Below, piece after piece: positions 16,486 to 24,435 of a DNA stretch of 63,951 bases (the stretch's first letter is position 1; every line of letters starts with the position of its first letter). The notes under the pieces are model-generated. The model ran no database searches and had not been told where the DNA came from. It saw only the letters and a program-made list of their open reading frames with translations. The position numbers and the translations under genes were made by a program. The DNA is from Pseudobdellovibrionaceae bacterium (GTDB lineage: Bacteria > Bdellovibrionota > Bdellovibrionia > Bdellovibrionales > Bdellovibrionaceae), in the NCBI GenBank assembly GCA_021731025.1, contig JAKFYD010000029.1:1-63951 (forward strand), read 5' to 3'.

Positions 16486-17679
16486 CTATTGCGAACCATC
16501 CCTAGTAAAAATTCTTTCTCCAACTTGCATTTGTACTTCTTTGATCCGGCTGTTTCGTGCTTTAGCATATCTATCCGTCGTGGATATATTCTTGTGGCCA
16601 GCGAGCGTTTGGGTAATCTTGATGTCACCAGACGCCTCCTGAGCTTCAGAGAGCGAGGCATGCCTTAGTATGTGAGTCCCAGAAAAAGGAATGTCAGCGT
16701 TCTTGAAAGCTTTGTCGTAGGCATGTTGAATGGACCTGTAAGAAGGCCATCCATCATCACGCCTAAACAAAGGACCATGTCGAACTCCTGCCTTTAGTGT
16801 CCACTCCCGAAATAACTTTATAAGCTGAGGACTTAACGTGATCCTTTTTCCAGTACTACTTTTAGATCCTTGAATCAGTTCACGGGTACAATCTTTCACT
16901 CTTCTAAAAATTATCTTTTTATCGAGTTTTAACGAACCCGCGGCAAAATCAAAATCTTCATAGTGCAAAGCCACGACATCTTGAATCCGCGAAAATGAAA
17001 AATACTGCATTCCTGCTAGGTAATAGTAGAAATCGTCATCAGCCTTCTTTAACTCTTCAAAAAAACGTCTTACTTGATCTGGAGTTAAATCTTTTTGAAT
17101 CATCACGATTTCTTTGATTTTAAGATTTTCCTTATGCCGTTTGAGAAATGGCATTCGGTATTCGTAATCAATAGTTTCGTGATAGTATCCGAGAAGTACT
17201 TTTAAAAAAGTATACTCATGTTCAAAATTACAACGTCGTGTACTATGCAGAGCCCTCTGTTCAGGGCTTTTAAGCCAAGCCAACCACGAATCAATTTGAA
17301 TTGGTCCAATTGCTTTAATTGTTCTATCCCAAAGAGGAAGAAAAAATCGGCAATAACTTTTGTACTTATCTTGAGTGTTGATAGCTCGGTGGATAAGCTG
17401 ATTTGCTTCGTAGAAACTAAAAAGTTCTCGCAAAGTCATTCCATCAGCCGGTGACTGGTCTAAATTTGCAAAGCCCATTCGATCTTCTTTAAAACTTTTA
17501 GCTTCATCAAAACTATCAAAATGTCTTTTCAATCGTTGAAGAGATTTTCCATTCCCTTCATACCGAGCAGCCGCAAACTTAGAACCTCGTTCAGGTTCAA
17601 CCCATTTTTTGCCGTCCATTGAAACTAAAACTCGATAGATGCCGGGAAAATTTTTAATTTTCTGATACTTTCTTTTCAT
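16486..17679 (-). CDS. Tyrosine recombinase (integrase) of the second element
   Basis: Reads on the minus strand from the ATG at 17679, which overlaps the upstream AlpA-like stop (ATGA). About 397 residues. The N-terminal part (NFPGIYRVLVSMDGKKWVEP) is Arm-like. The catalytic domain has Arg in FSFSRIQDVVALH (about 228), His-x-x-Arg in THILRHASLSEA (about 333), His in LAGHKNISTTD and Tyr in RYAKAR (about 370). It is only distantly similar to the other integrase and points towards it, so it belongs to a separate element extending to the right. All catalytic residues are present. Confidence 0.88.
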   Translation of the reverse strand: MKRKYQKIKNFPGIYRVLVSMDGKKWVEPERGSKFAAARYEGNGKSLQRLKRHFDSFDEAKSFKEDRMGFANLDQSPADGMTLRELFSFYEANQLIHRAINTQDKYKSYCRFFLPLWDRTIKAIGPIQIDSWLAWLKSPEQRALHSTRRCNFEHEYTFLKVLLGYYHETIDYEYRMPFLKRHKENLKIKEIVMIQKDLTPDQVRRFFEELKKADDDFYYYLAGMQYFSFSRIQDVVALHYEDFDFAAGSLKLDKKIIFRRVKDCTRELIQGSKSSTGKRITLSPQLIKLFREWTLKAGVRHGPLFRRDDGWPSYRSIQHAYDKAFKNADIPFSGTHILRHASLSEAQEASGDIKITQTLAGHKNISTTDRYAKARNSRIKEVQMQVGERIFTRDGSQ

Positions 17680-17978
17680 TTGATCTCTCTTTCCGCAATC
17701 CAAGAATCGAGAGAAGCAATTTTAAAGCGAATGCCCCTTATGCCAATTTGAACAAACGGTATTTTGCCTGTTGCTTTTAATCGACGTAAATAGGATTCGC
17801 ATATCGAGAGATACTTAGAGGCCCCTTTGTAGTCTAATAATTGATTTTCAAAGAACAAATCCTCTTTACCAACATTTTTAGGCAAAGAAAGATTTGAACT
17901 TCTGTCATTTATCCTAAACTGGTCAATGGAAGCTGTATTTTTTTCTCTGAAAATAGGGGTATTTTTATTGGTAATCAT
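17676..17978 (-). CDS. AlpA/excisionase-like HTH protein
   Basis: 100 residues. The first 45 are unconserved, and then LLDYKGASKYLSICESYLRR followed by LKATGKIPFVQIGIRGIRFK forms the winged HTH of the AlpA/excisionase group (DNA-binding helix around ESYLRRLK; wing with IRGIRFK). It overlaps the integrase start by four bases. In satellites such as PICIs the AlpA protein often controls induction and excision. Inference for this element. Confidence 0.7.
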   Translation of the reverse strand: MITNKNTPIFREKNTASIDQFRINDRSSNLSLPKNVGKEDLFFENQLLDYKGASKYLSICESYLRRLKATGKIPFVQIGIRGIRFKIASLDSWIAEREIK

Positions 17979-18012
17979 GTATTTCTCACTTTAAAGGGCT
18001 TAAATATTAAAA

Positions 18013-19827
18013 TTATAGTTCTTCGTCCTTATAACTTTCGGGATCGTTGAAGTGTATTGTCCGGATCGGTTGAGATTCTTGACTATCTTGAGATCCTTTA
18101 ACATCGCTTTTGATCGTCGGGGAATGGTTAGGCAGTGACCAGTTCCAAACCATTGTTGATCCAGAATCAGTAGCTCGCTTTGATCGGATACGGACTTTTT
18201 TCTTTGCTCGTGTGAGAGTTTGTTTAGAAATTCCGGCATTCTTAGCTTCCTTAAGGACTTCTAAGGCATGCATGGGTCCGTCTTTAAGGGCATCTTCAAG
18301 AAATTCACATGCTCTCTCAAGTTCGCTAGCCAATTCTTCTTCCGTGTCTTCAACAGTATCTTCAAGCTCGCCCATAAAATGAAATATGCCTTCATCTAGC
18401 CGATATCCAAACGGCTTTGCTTTCATGCCTATATTACTTTTTACGTGTAAAACTTTTTTTAAGCCTTTATCTTTATCGTCCTCACACACTTGAAGGATGG
18501 AACGAACAGCGGCGGAAATATCAATTGAGCCAAGACCTTTAGTTATACCCTTTTGTTCATTACTTTTAGAAAGATGACGAGTAACTATAATAGCGCAACC
18601 AAATTCATTCGCGAACTGAGAAAGTTTTTTAAAAAAAGGCCGCATATCACTTGCCTTATTAGAATCCTTTTTCCCCTCAAGAAAGGGCATCAAAGGGTCT
18701 ATTATCACAAGGCCAGGTTGATATTTTTTTATTAAATTTTTTAGTTTCTCAAATCCGTCGTCATCAAGAGTAAAAAGATCTTTTGGGACCAAAACTTTGG
18801 AAAGGTCTGCATCCATTTTCTCAATTCTGGGACGTATAGTGTCTTCTAGCCCATCTTCTGCGCTCATTAATAAGACATTAGCGGCTTCAAACAACGATTG
18901 ATTTTGAAAGTGCTTTCCACCACGAGTAACGGCAGCCGCAATCCACAATATTAAAAAAGTTTTACCTGTTCCTGGATGTCCTTCGATTAGGGTTGTTTTA
19001 GATTTGGCAATGTACTTTTCAAAAAGCCAATCAATGGAAGTAGGCATTACTTCATCCAGAGATATAACTTCTCTATATTTTTTTGATGTACCAATTATTC
19101 GCATCAATCCACTAGGACCGTTTTTTTTCAATTCATCAGTAACATCATAAGCAACTGGAGTTTCTGTCGACCATTCTACAAATCTAGCGTCGACATCGTA
19201 TGACAATAAACTTTCGCCGCGAATGGTAGTTCCTTCAATTCCGGCTATATCGGCATCTAGTGTAATAATGATTGGAATTTCTATAGCAGTCAGTTGTTCT
19301 GAAAAATCATCCTTCCAAACGTTGGCCCCGCATGTATTTGTTATTGCAAGAAAGCCCTGCGAAATAGCTGCAAGAGCATCCATTTCACCTTCAACTAATA
19401 AGACGAGAGTCCAATCCTTAATGCTAAGATAAATTTTTTCAAGTGGATCAACAATGTCAACCTTCTCAAGGTTCTCAGTGGTATTGCAGTTCTCGTCATA
19501 TTGTCTTTTTTGCTTCATCTCTAGAAGTGTAAAGATTTCTTGCGGATAAAGCTTAGGAGTTCCATTGCCTCCTTTCAATGACAAAATTTTCTGGGCCTTT
19601 TTTCGCCGTTTATTTGGTGGTAAGTACTCGCGCACATCTGCGTACAATCCGTCTGAGTCCCGAACAGGAATGCTAATACGTGATCCATTTTCACCGATAT
19701 TAAAAGCATCGATGATTTCCGCTGATAGCATCCGATCATTAATTAAAAAATTAACTGTTTCCGGTTTAATATTCTTTTTAAAATCGATAATTTTTCTCTC
19801 TAGTTCTAGAAAATTTGAATTAGACAT
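18013..19827 (-). CDS. TOPRIM-AAA primase-helicase (RepA-like)
   Basis: Starts at the ATG at 19827 (MSNSNFLELERKIIDFKKNI, after GGAGCAAAAA); the open frame to 20010 is a shadow of the zinc-finger gene. 604 residues. The TOPRIM region has LVEGEMDALAAISQGFLAIT at about 142 and IITLDADIAGIEGT at about 185. An AAA_25/RepA-type ATPase follows, with Walker A IEGHPGTGKTFLILW (about 280), LVIIDPLMPFLEG (about 375) and VTRHLSKSNEQKGITKGLGS. The C-terminus (ALEVLKEAKNAGISKQTLTR) is a winged-helix-like tail. It probably primes and unwinds the element DNA. It carries no CHC2 finger; that is the separate upstream gene. Confidence 0.8.
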   Translation of the reverse strand: MSNSNFLELERKIIDFKKNIKPETVNFLINDRMLSAEIIDAFNIGENGSRISIPVRDSDGLYADVREYLPPNKRRKKAQKILSLKGGNGTPKLYPQEIFTLLEMKQKRQYDENCNTTENLEKVDIVDPLEKIYLSIKDWTLVLLVEGEMDALAAISQGFLAITNTCGANVWKDDFSEQLTAIEIPIIITLDADIAGIEGTTIRGESLLSYDVDARFVEWSTETPVAYDVTDELKKNGPSGLMRIIGTSKKYREVISLDEVMPTSIDWLFEKYIAKSKTTLIEGHPGTGKTFLILWIAAAVTRGGKHFQNQSLFEAANVLLMSAEDGLEDTIRPRIEKMDADLSKVLVPKDLFTLDDDGFEKLKNLIKKYQPGLVIIDPLMPFLEGKKDSNKASDMRPFFKKLSQFANEFGCAIIVTRHLSKSNEQKGITKGLGSIDISAAVRSILQVCEDDKDKGLKKVLHVKSNIGMKAKPFGYRLDEGIFHFMGELEDTVEDTEEELASELERACEFLEDALKDGPMHALEVLKEAKNAGISKQTLTRAKKKVRIRSKRATDSGSTMVWNWSLPNHSPTIKSDVKGSQDSQESQPIRTIHFNDPESYKDEEL

Positions 19828-20050
19828 TTTTTGCTCCTTGGTTCCACAAACCCAATTTTTTGAACTCATTAATGATTGACTCTTTCGAACATCCAGCAAA
19901 ACAGTGAAAGAGTATTTTGTTATTTCCGTCTGAAATAGAAAGCGATGGATTTTTATCGTTATGGGCAGGGCAATGAACCATAAAACTTGTTGGGGTACGT
20001 TGTATGCCACGTAACCTTTTGAAGAAGTCTTTAGCTGTTAGGTGACTCAT
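19820..20050 (-). CDS. Stand-alone CHC2-type primase zinc-binding protein
   Basis: 76 residues: FMVHCPAHNDKNPSLSISDG followed by NNKILFHCFAGCSKESIINE is the CHC2 primase zinc finger (Cys-x-x-His and Cys-x-x-x-Cys ligands). It overlaps the primase-helicase start by eight bases and its own start overlaps the upstream HTH gene by four. In most element primases this finger is fused to the TOPRIM domain; here the two parts are separate ORFs in different frames. Clean coupling signals at both ends argue for a natural split rather than a sequencing error. Confidence 0.8.
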   Translation of the reverse strand: MSHLTAKDFFKRLRGIQRTPTSFMVHCPAHNDKNPSLSISDGNNKILFHCFAGCSKESIINEFKKLGLWNQGAKNV

Positions 20051-20241
20051 TTATCGCCTCCTTCTTCAAGGTCGGAAGTACTGCAGTCTAGAATTTTGCA
20101 AATCTTCAACTTATGTTTATATGGGATGCTAACTCCCCATTTGATCCATTTAGATACAGACGCATCCGTAATTTCGAGCTTTTTTGCCAATTCTATTTGG
20201 CTTATATTCTTTTCCCTTAAGAGGGTTTTTAGTTTGTTCAT
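20047..20241 (-). CDS. Cro/CI-type HTH protein
   Basis: 64 residues that are a single XRE/Cro HTH: LREKNISQIELAKKLEITDA followed by SVSKWIKWGVSIPYKHKLKI. It is the first gene of the minus-strand replication operon (HTH, zinc finger, primase-helicase) and overlaps the zinc-finger gene by four bases. It probably controls its own operon through the AT-rich 120 bp between 20242 and 20361. There is no C-terminal peptidase domain, so control by cleavage is not expected. Confidence 0.75.
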   Translation of the reverse strand: MNKLKTLLREKNISQIELAKKLEITDASVSKWIKWGVSIPYKHKLKICKILDCSTSDLEEGGDK

Positions 20242-20361
20242 GTTTTCTCCTTTCGAACAATTTCGAGGAAAATAACAACAACAAGCTGCAACTGAATAGG
20301 GAAGTGGGAGAACTGAAGATTATAGTAGAGGTGAAATTAAAAACCTATTTATTTCAATAGT

Positions 20362-21375
20362 TTAAGGAGTGGGAGCATTCTTATGAAAATCTTTGATTAA
20401 TGTTTTGAGCTTTTGATGGTTGAGCTGAAATGGAAGTTCTAATTCAACTTGAGAGTCTAAAGGATAAAACATTTCGTTCAATTTCATAGTCAAACTCAAT
20501 GTGCCAAGATCGTATTTCAAGGAGATATTAGTTTTTGTTTGAGCTGCATAATCTGACAAGATAAAAAAGTAAGTAAAGAAAAGATTCTGACGAAAGCGAA
20601 AGTAAGGTCTATTTTCGCGGTATGCGGAATTAAAACTAAACTTATTTTCAAGAATTTCGTGAATTCCGACCATTTTGATTTTAAAAATTCTGCTATCATG
20701 TTGTTCGCTTATCGAATAAAGATTTTTTGTTAAAACGTCTCGTACAAGAAATTTAAACGTGTTTTGAAAAAATGGGTCATAAAGGATTAATTTTATCGTT
20801 TTTATATCGGGCTTATTTTTTTGTGGAGACCAAATATTTTTTGAATCTACAATTTTTTCTAACAGCAGCTGTTTAGTTTCTGTTAACTCGCGAAAGATCT
20901 GGTAACACTCATAACTATTTAGTAGTTCAGGTAAAAGGGGGCATATTGAAGAACCTTTTAAATAAGAATGTTCCTCAAAACAGAATAGAGGATAGTATGG
21001 ATCAGGTTCTGATGTTTTCGGTATCACACTAGAATAAAATTTAAAGTATTCCTCAAGGACAATAATCTTAAATCCAATTGGAAGCCCTTTGCTATTTAAA
21101 ACTGATGTAAGTGTTTCTTCTTTGCTTTCCTTGAAGCACTTATAAATAAAATTAGCTGTTTCGTTAAAATCTAATTTGCTGTCGTGAAGACCTGTAACAA
21201 CGCTTTTATAATTTAAATTTTTTAACGCCTTAATAATTGAAGTTTTATCATTTTGGTTATTCCATGTCTGATTCGAAAGTTTATTGATTAACTCTGTAAT
21301 CCTTTGGTCATTTCTTAACTGTTCTTCAAAAAGGTATTCTGGGCAGTGATATTTCTGATTTTTCATGTTGAGCAA
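20362..21375 (-). CDS. Uncharacterised cargo protein of the second element
   Basis: 337 residues, not recognised. It is soluble and mostly helical in the first half (ITELINKLSNQTWNNQNDKT, VLNSKGLPIGFKIIVLEEYF), with an aromatic middle (YFRFRQNLFFTYFFILSDYA) and a beta-rich end (NISLKYDLGTLSLTMKLNEM). There are no cysteine pairs, nucleotide-binding boxes or signal peptide. It sits between the replication operon and the terminase-like gene, where satellites carry accessory or interference genes. A role in phage interference is possible but not shown. Confidence 0.55.
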   Translation of the reverse strand: MLNMKNQKYHCPEYLFEEQLRNDQRITELINKLSNQTWNNQNDKTSIIKALKNLNYKSVVTGLHDSKLDFNETANFIYKCFKESKEETLTSVLNSKGLPIGFKIIVLEEYFKFYSSVIPKTSEPDPYYPLFCFEEHSYLKGSSICPLLPELLNSYECYQIFRELTETKQLLLEKIVDSKNIWSPQKNKPDIKTIKLILYDPFFQNTFKFLVRDVLTKNLYSISEQHDSRIFKIKMVGIHEILENKFSFNSAYRENRPYFRFRQNLFFTYFFILSDYAAQTKTNISLKYDLGTLSLTMKLNEMFYPLDSQVELELPFQLNHQKLKTLIKDFHKNAPTP

Positions 21376-21481
21376 GCTACAACAACAACAATTTATTTAC
21401 TAGTTTCATTCAATTTTAAGGGAAGAGTATAAGATAGATAGTTATCTTATAAACAATTTGCAGATATAGTTAATTGTAGTT

Positions 21482-21836
21482 ATGACTTTGAAGCAAAAGC
21501 GCTTTATTGAATCCTATCAAGGAAACGGAGTTGTGGCCGCCAAAAAATCTGGGTTCTAATGCCGTTCTTTCGCAAGTTGCTTATGAGAACCTGAGAAAAC
21601 CTGAGATTGGGAGGTCAACAGCTTTAAAGAGTAGTGCGGAGTGGGAAAGAGATCAGCAATCTCGAATAGCCAGATTGGAGTTTTGGTCTAGGATAATTTT
21701 CGATGAAAGCGTTAAAATGAGCCTGATGTTGAAGACAAGCTATCTGTTAGGGAAATGCCAAGGTGATTTTATACCAAGAAATGGACCCTCGGGCGTCGAA
21801 AAAACTTTGTCAGAAATCATTGAATCTATAAATTAA
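21482..21836 (+). pseudogene. Phage terminase small subunit, frameshifted
   Basis: The ATG at 21482 opens MTLKQKRFIESYQGNGVVAA followed by KKSGF, then a stop at 21557. One frame over, the sequence continues directly with SNAVLSQVAYENLRKPEIGR and later RIARLEFWSRIIFDESVKMS followed by LMLKTSYLLGKCQGDFI. Together these form a small terminase subunit of the Terminase_2 type: the 'T.kQ..F...Y' start, the G-F/Y-S repeat motif and the 'R..FW......d....M..RLKAS.LLGK..GDF' end. One frameshift at about 21555-21558 separates the halves. The annotated downstream start at 21507 would drop the DNA-binding start. No large terminase subunit is present. Confidence 0.7.
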
Positions 21837-21850
21837 ACTTAAACGAATGG

Positions 21851-22054
21851 TCAGAATAGCTCTTTAATATCAATTTCAAGAGCATCTGAAATTTTAGCAA
21901 GCATTTTAAGAGATGGAAGTTTTTTCCCCGCTTCAATCTCAGATAAGAACCCTTTTGAGATATCATTTTCATAGGCCAACTTTTCCATTGAAAGGCCGAC
22001 CTGTAGGCGTCGCTCCTTAATCTTTCTTCCAATTCTTTTGGCCAGTTTGTTCAT
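21851..22054 (-). CDS. XRE-family repressor-like protein
   Basis: 67 residues from the ATG at 22054 (a TTG at 22090 would add 12). RRLQVGLSMEKLAYENDISK followed by GFLSEIEAGKKLPSLKMLAK is a typical XRE HTH with the 'S.G.LS.IE.GK..PS...L.KI..AL' pattern. It is convergent with the terminase fragment and divergent from the membrane protein at 22217. It is probably a CI-like repressor of the element. It lacks any sensing domain. Confidence 0.75.
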   Translation of the reverse strand: MNKLAKRIGRKIKERRLQVGLSMEKLAYENDISKGFLSEIEAGKKLPSLKMLAKISDALEIDIKELF

Positions 22055-22216
22055 TGATAAACTCTTCGTCAGTAGATCTACCTTGAACAATACGTGATAA
22101 TTTTAATGGGATAGTTCTCTGACAGAGAACTACAATGCAAAAGTATAATTAATCTGATGTTGTCGGTAAATTTAGGGCTGAAGTGGACGTCAAGCGGTTA
22201 AAGATTGGAATGGAAG

Positions 22217-22618
22217 ATGCCTGAGCAAAAAAATGAATATAAGTATGAAAATGAATATACGAAATTGATTGAAGAAAATAATCGAATTGTACAGCCGACA
22301 ACAACTCCAGAGTTGAAAGTTCATTTCACACAGGGAGATGCGATTATATCGTTTTTTCTCTTTAGTTCGATGATCTCAATTATTTTTCTAGTAAAAAAAT
22401 ATAGAGGTGGCTGGAGGCCGCATTTTTCAAATCTAATAAGGCTAACTTTAGCGTTAACTTCTTCTTGGGTCATATTAATCTCAGGAATTGATTTTATTTT
22501 TGAACTATATGACAAAGAAGTTTTTTTGAAGTTTATAATAGTTCCTCCTGTAATAATTTTAGCAATTACACTTATTGGAAAATGGGCTATGAAGAGAAGC
22601 TCTGATTTTTGGACTTAA
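22217..22618 (+). CDS. Small membrane protein
   Basis: 133 residues from the ATG at 22217. A charged N-terminus of about 45 residues is followed by three hydrophobic segments (IISFFLFSSMISIIFLV, LTLALTSSWVILISG, FLKFIIVPPVIILAITLIGK). No family is recognised. It is transcribed away from the XRE gene. Element-encoded small membrane proteins often act in superinfection exclusion, abortive infection or immunity, but nothing in the sequence decides this. A TTG at 22205 is an alternative start. Confidence 0.5.
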   Translation: MPEQKNEYKYENEYTKLIEENNRIVQPTTTPELKVHFTQGDAIISFFLFSSMISIIFLVKKYRGGWRPHFSNLIRLTLALTSSWVILISGIDFIFELYDKEVFLKFIIVPPVIILAITLIGKWAMKRSSDFWT

Positions 22619-23057
22619 TTCATTTGGGGTAATTTCCAAATTTGCAGTCACTTTCCGCTTTTAGAGCCTAAGAAAGCCAGATGTTGGTCTTTAACTTTTA
22701 ATTTGGTTCATAATCAAATGTAGTATTCGAACGGCATTTTAATCAATAATAGCCTCATTTTGAGATCATTATTATAAAACCTAAAATTGTTAGTGATTTC
22801 AGCAGTTTAACATGTCAGCTTATATAAAATTTTATTTTTTGTAAGATTTACATATTATGCTTTATTATGATTAACAAAATACATTACTATTATTAAAGTC
22901 TGCCTAGACACATAACGTATTTTTAGAGTACAAATTTTTTAATTGTGATAAATTAGTTTTAAGGATAAATATACGTATATGTATGTATACCTATATTTTT
23001 TTTTAAAATGTATATGTATATACATTTCCACTTAAATGACTGCTAAAGAAAAGAACA
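22619..23057. promoter_or_regulatory. AT-rich gene-free stretch with palindromic operator-like sites
   Basis: About 440 bp, very AT-rich and without a credible ORF. The last 90 bp before the phosphatase gene hold repeated TATATGTAT-type units: the perfect palindromes ATATACGTATAT at 22969-22980 and ATGTATATACAT at 23014-23025, with GTATGTATAC between them. These are good candidates for binding sites of the HTH domain of the adjacent gene, which would make the operon self-regulated (inference). No clear -35/-10 pair can be singled out in so AT-rich a sequence. Confidence 0.5.
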
Positions 23058-24026
23058 ATGCAAGCAAAAGATTTAGCTAAAATTTTGAAAGATTATCGTG
23101 AAAGAAATGAAATATCTCAAATTGATATGGCCAAAAGACTTAGCTTTACTCAGGCAACTATTTCAAGAATAGAAGCTGGGAAACAATTGCCACGAAAAGC
23201 GCAGATCCGGAAAATTTTAGACTTAGTGCTCGCTAATAGTGAATTAATGAAAGCCCAATTTGAATCAAATTTTGAAGAAGTAGGAAGCTTTAGTAACAAG
23301 ATAGTTTTTAATGAAAATTATTACGCTTATCATAAATCTGAATGGAATTGTTTTATGGCAAGTAGGCCCCATGGATCGGCTACAGGGGGAGATGTTCTCT
23401 TATTAAGAGAATTGAAAAAACACTCTCAAATTGGAGTATTGGTTGGAGACAGTGTTGGGCATGGCACCAGTTCTGCCTATATGTCTTTTGCATTAGAATT
23501 TGCATACACCGCTATTGCGTCCATGTTAAACCCAATGCTGCTGAACCCAGAGCTTTTCGATAAGGCTATAGCTACGGGAATAGTTAAAACAGCTAAAAAT
23601 TGGCGTGGCGAACCTAGCATGATTATACTGCAGCTTGATATGGAAAAAGCACAGTTGTCTCTTGTCAACAGAGGCATGCCCCATCCAATTTTAATGGACG
23701 GAGAAAAGGCAAATTTTATAACCGAAAAGAGAGCGAGCGCATTTAGTTTGCAAAATATTAGTTCAGCTAAACTGTCATTTGATCAAAAGTTTGAACCTGC
23801 GCAGTCAATTTTTCTATACAGTGACGGATTATTGGACCTAATACCTGAAAACAATCTTTTACAGACTATGCAGAAGCTAAATAAAGTTTTTAAAGGGGAC
23901 TCTCGAGCTATTGGAAGAAATTTAATAAGGCAAATGGAGAAGAACTCAGCAGATAAACAATTTGATGACGTGAGTTTTACAATAATCTCCAGAGCAATTA
24001 AGAGGAAGAAAAATAATGTCGTTTAG
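23058..24026 (+). CDS. XRE HTH fused to SpoIIE/RsbU-type PP2C phosphatase
   Basis: 322 residues. Residues about 5-55 are an XRE HTH (RERNEISQIDMAKRLSFTQA followed by TISRIEAGKQLPRKAQIRK). From about 85 a PP2C phosphatase domain of the SpoIIE/RsbU type follows: ATGGDVLLL (about 110), GVLVGDSVGHGTSSA (about 130), NRGMPHPIL (about 203), LYSDGLLD (about 252) and DDVSFTII (about 302). The metal-binding aspartates are all present, so it should be active. Phosphatases of this group normally dephosphorylate a STAS anti-anti-sigma factor in a partner switch. Here the enzyme carries its own DNA-binding domain. It is the first gene of a three-gene operon and overlaps the next by 11 bases. Confidence 0.85.
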   Translation: MQAKDLAKILKDYRERNEISQIDMAKRLSFTQATISRIEAGKQLPRKAQIRKILDLVLANSELMKAQFESNFEEVGSFSNKIVFNENYYAYHKSEWNCFMASRPHGSATGGDVLLLRELKKHSQIGVLVGDSVGHGTSSAYMSFALEFAYTAIASMLNPMLLNPELFDKAIATGIVKTAKNWRGEPSMIILQLDMEKAQLSLVNRGMPHPILMDGEKANFITEKRASAFSLQNISSAKLSFDQKFEPAQSIFLYSDGLLDLIPENNLLQTMQKLNKVFKGDSRAIGRNLIRQMEKNSADKQFDDVSFTIISRAIKRKKNNVV

Positions 24027-24435
24027 AAAAGAGTGGAAAAGAAATCAAATTAACAGGGAGCTTTTAAATGAGGAAGTATATATTTTCATTGAAGATACTC
24101 TCAAGGCATACAAAACGAAGCCACTTGCTGACAGTTATAATGATGCTCGCCTTATTACAAGAGAGCTCGTAGATAACATATATGTACATAATACCGCTCT
24201 TACAATTATAGTTACACTTTCAATTAGCAATCATGAACTCACGATAGGGATTTTTCATGATGGTGGAGAGTTTGATCCCTTTGATCCGAGTAATAAATGT
24301 GATCTTTTAAAAGCCAGGGACCAAGAGTATAAATTTAATACTACTTTTAAGCCTAACCAAAATGGTAACTATGAATTAATTTTGAAAATTGATCTTAGTC
24401 ATATAGTTGACACAGGAGCTTCAGATGGACATTAA
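24016..24435 (+). CDS. RsbW/SpoIIAB-like GHKL ATPase (anti-sigma-like kinase)
   Basis: 139 residues. The N box is ARLITRELVDNIYVHN (Glu and Asn of E-x-x-x-N near 48-52) and the G1 box is GIFHDGGEFDPFDP (Asp-x-Gly near 80). The lid and G2 box are not obvious, so the fold is diverged. Small stand-alone GHKL proteins of this size phosphorylate STAS partners and sequester a sigma factor or another target. It lies between the PP2C phosphatase and a STAS-like gene, the RsbU-RsbW-RsbV set. It overlaps both neighbours (11 bases each). Confidence 0.7.
   Translation: MSFRKEWKRNQINRELLNEEVYIFIEDTLKAYKTKPLADSYNDARLITRELVDNIYVHNTALTIIVTLSISNHELTIGIFHDGGEFDPFDPSNKCDLLKARDQEYKFNTTFKPNQNGNYELILKIDLSHIVDTGASDGH

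Noticed and set aside
21551-21560. Programmed +1 frameshift in the terminase gene
   Set aside because: After a shift the tRNA reading TTC would re-pair poorly with TCT, and no stimulatory signal is visible; decay or sequence error is simpler.
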